From: Duganella sp. Leaf126
Lineage (GTDB): Bacteria > Pseudomonadota > Gammaproteobacteria > Burkholderiales > Burkholderiaceae_D
Assembly (NCBI RefSeq): GCF_001423125.1
Contig: NZ_LMNW01000033.1
Span: 105,854 to 169,853 of the forward strand
DNA length: 64,000 nucleotides
Reading direction: 5' to 3'
Shown: positions 63,489-64,000 of the stretch, piece by piece
Layout: every line of letters starts with the position of its first letter
How positions within the stretch are numbered: position 1 is the first letter of the stretch
Notes under the pieces: generated by a model
Database searches by the model: none
What the model saw: the letters and a program-made list of their open reading frames with translations, nothing else
Told to the model about the DNA's origin: nothing
Translations under genes and position numbers: made by a program

Positions 63489-64000
63489 GTGGCAAGAATC
63501 ATTGTTGTAACGTCCGGTAAGGGCGGTGTCGGTAAGACGACCACGAGCGCCAGCTTTTCGACGGGCCTGGCCATGCGCGGCCACAAGACTGCGGTCATCG
63601 ACTTCGACGTCGGCCTGCGCAACCTCGACCTGATCATGGGTTGCGAACGCCGCGTGGTGTACGACCTGATCAATGTGATCAACAAGGAAGCGACGCTGAA
63701 CCAGGCCCTGATCAAGGACAAGCACTGCGACAACCTGTTCATCCTGCCCGCCTCGCAGACGCGCGACAAGGATGCGCTGTCGGAAGAAGGCGTGGAGGTC
63801 GTGCTCAACGAGCTCATCAACATGGGCTTCGAGTACATCATCTGCGATTCGCCGGCCGGTATCGAGCACGGCGCGCTGATGGCGCTGACCTTTGCCGACG
63901 AAGCGATCATCGTCACCAACCCGGAAGTGTCGTCGGTGCGCGATTCGGACCGCATCCTCGGCATCCTGCAGGCCAAGTCGCGCCGCGCCCAGAGCGGCGG
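63489..64000 (+). CDS. minD: Septum site-determining ATPase MinD (3' end outside window)
   Basis: First 170 residues, from a GTG with AAAGGA upstream. The deviant Walker A motif is VVTSGKGGVGKTTTSASFST near residue 10, then VIDFDVGLRNLDLIMGCERR and IICDSPAGIEHGALMALTFA (Walker B/switch area). MinD binds the membrane and recruits MinC, and it oscillates with MinE, which should follow outside the window. Confidence is high from the motifs and minC context. Confidence 0.97.
   Translation, partial: MARIIVVTSGKGGVGKTTTSASFSTGLAMRGHKTAVIDFDVGLRNLDLIMGCERRVVYDLINVINKEATLNQALIKDKHCDNLFILPASQTRDKDALSEEGVEVVLNELINMGFEYIICDSPAGIEHGALMALTFADEAIIVTNPEVSSVRDSDRILGILQAKSRRAQSG

Overview
The window looks like the chromosome of a GC-rich betaproteobacterium of the Oxalobacteraceae (Massilia / Duganella / Telluria type). 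The evidence is gene content (fused IcmF, fused indolepyruvate oxidoreductase, phaAB, minCD, paired M13 peptidases), very high GC at third codon positions, and an inverted-repeat element resembling those common in that family. The assignment is inference; no rRNA is present.

Layout. 1-7.5 kb: end of a LysR regulator, then a catabolic pair (fused 2-oxoacid:ferredoxin oxidoreductase and fused isobutyryl-CoA mutase). 7.6-15.7 kb: small regulator/target pairs (MarR + FAD monooxygenase, LacI, TetR/metallo-hydrolase with a visible operator, PadR/NatAB with a visible operator). 15.7-27.8 kb: two divergent operons that I read as a daptide-like RiPP cluster. 28.2-35.1 kb: ferredoxin, BMP-type nucleoside ABC importer, Tsx-like porin and nucleoside deaminase. 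35.2-41.9 kb: EF-hand protein and a signalling operon (hybrid kinase with three receivers, CheR, CheB, receiver-kinase). 42-45.7 kb: TetR + cytochrome b561 behind a promoter covered by a perfect palindrome, MAPEG protein, tRNA-Arg(CCG), cytochrome c, repeat element, lipoprotein. 45.8-57 kb: two M13 metallopeptidases, S41 peptidase, KAS III, Kef-type antiporter, SRPBCC protein and small proteins. 57-64 kb: prolyl aminopeptidase, phaB-phaA, MetR-like regulator, an odd MetE N-domain protein, minC and the start of minD.

Main discovery. On the minus strand, two genes of 33 and 35 codons, too short for ordinary ORF calling, encode paired peptides. Both have an N-terminus of the form MEL-IE-LP--K-P-SD--W, then a Gly/Ala/Val/Ile-rich hydrophobic tail ending in Ala-Thr. 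Downstream in the same direction, with overlapping stop/start codons, lie: a protein with a corrinoid-domain-like start, a SPASM-like cysteine cluster and a PqqD-like C-terminus; a SAM methyltransferase; an M50 intramembrane protease with a PqqD-like N-terminus; a class III aminotransferase; a Yip1 membrane protein; an SDR dehydrogenase; and a secreted protein. A divergent operon encodes another Yip1 protein and a MacA/MacB-type exporter. Dehydrogenase + aminotransferase + methyltransferase + membrane protease acting on a peptide with an invariant C-terminal Thr matches the logic of daptides, whose C-terminal Thr is oxidatively decarboxylated, transaminated and dimethylated. A perfect hairpin between precursors and enzymes buries the Shine-Dalgarno of the first enzyme gene, which would keep precursor output above enzyme output.

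Other unusual items: a MetE-like gene that stops where the catalytic domain should begin and carries fourteen 5-residue repeats; five 11-bp units upstream of phaA; a perfect 26-bp palindrome downstream of the nucleoside ABC operon; and an orphan terminator suggesting a small RNA.
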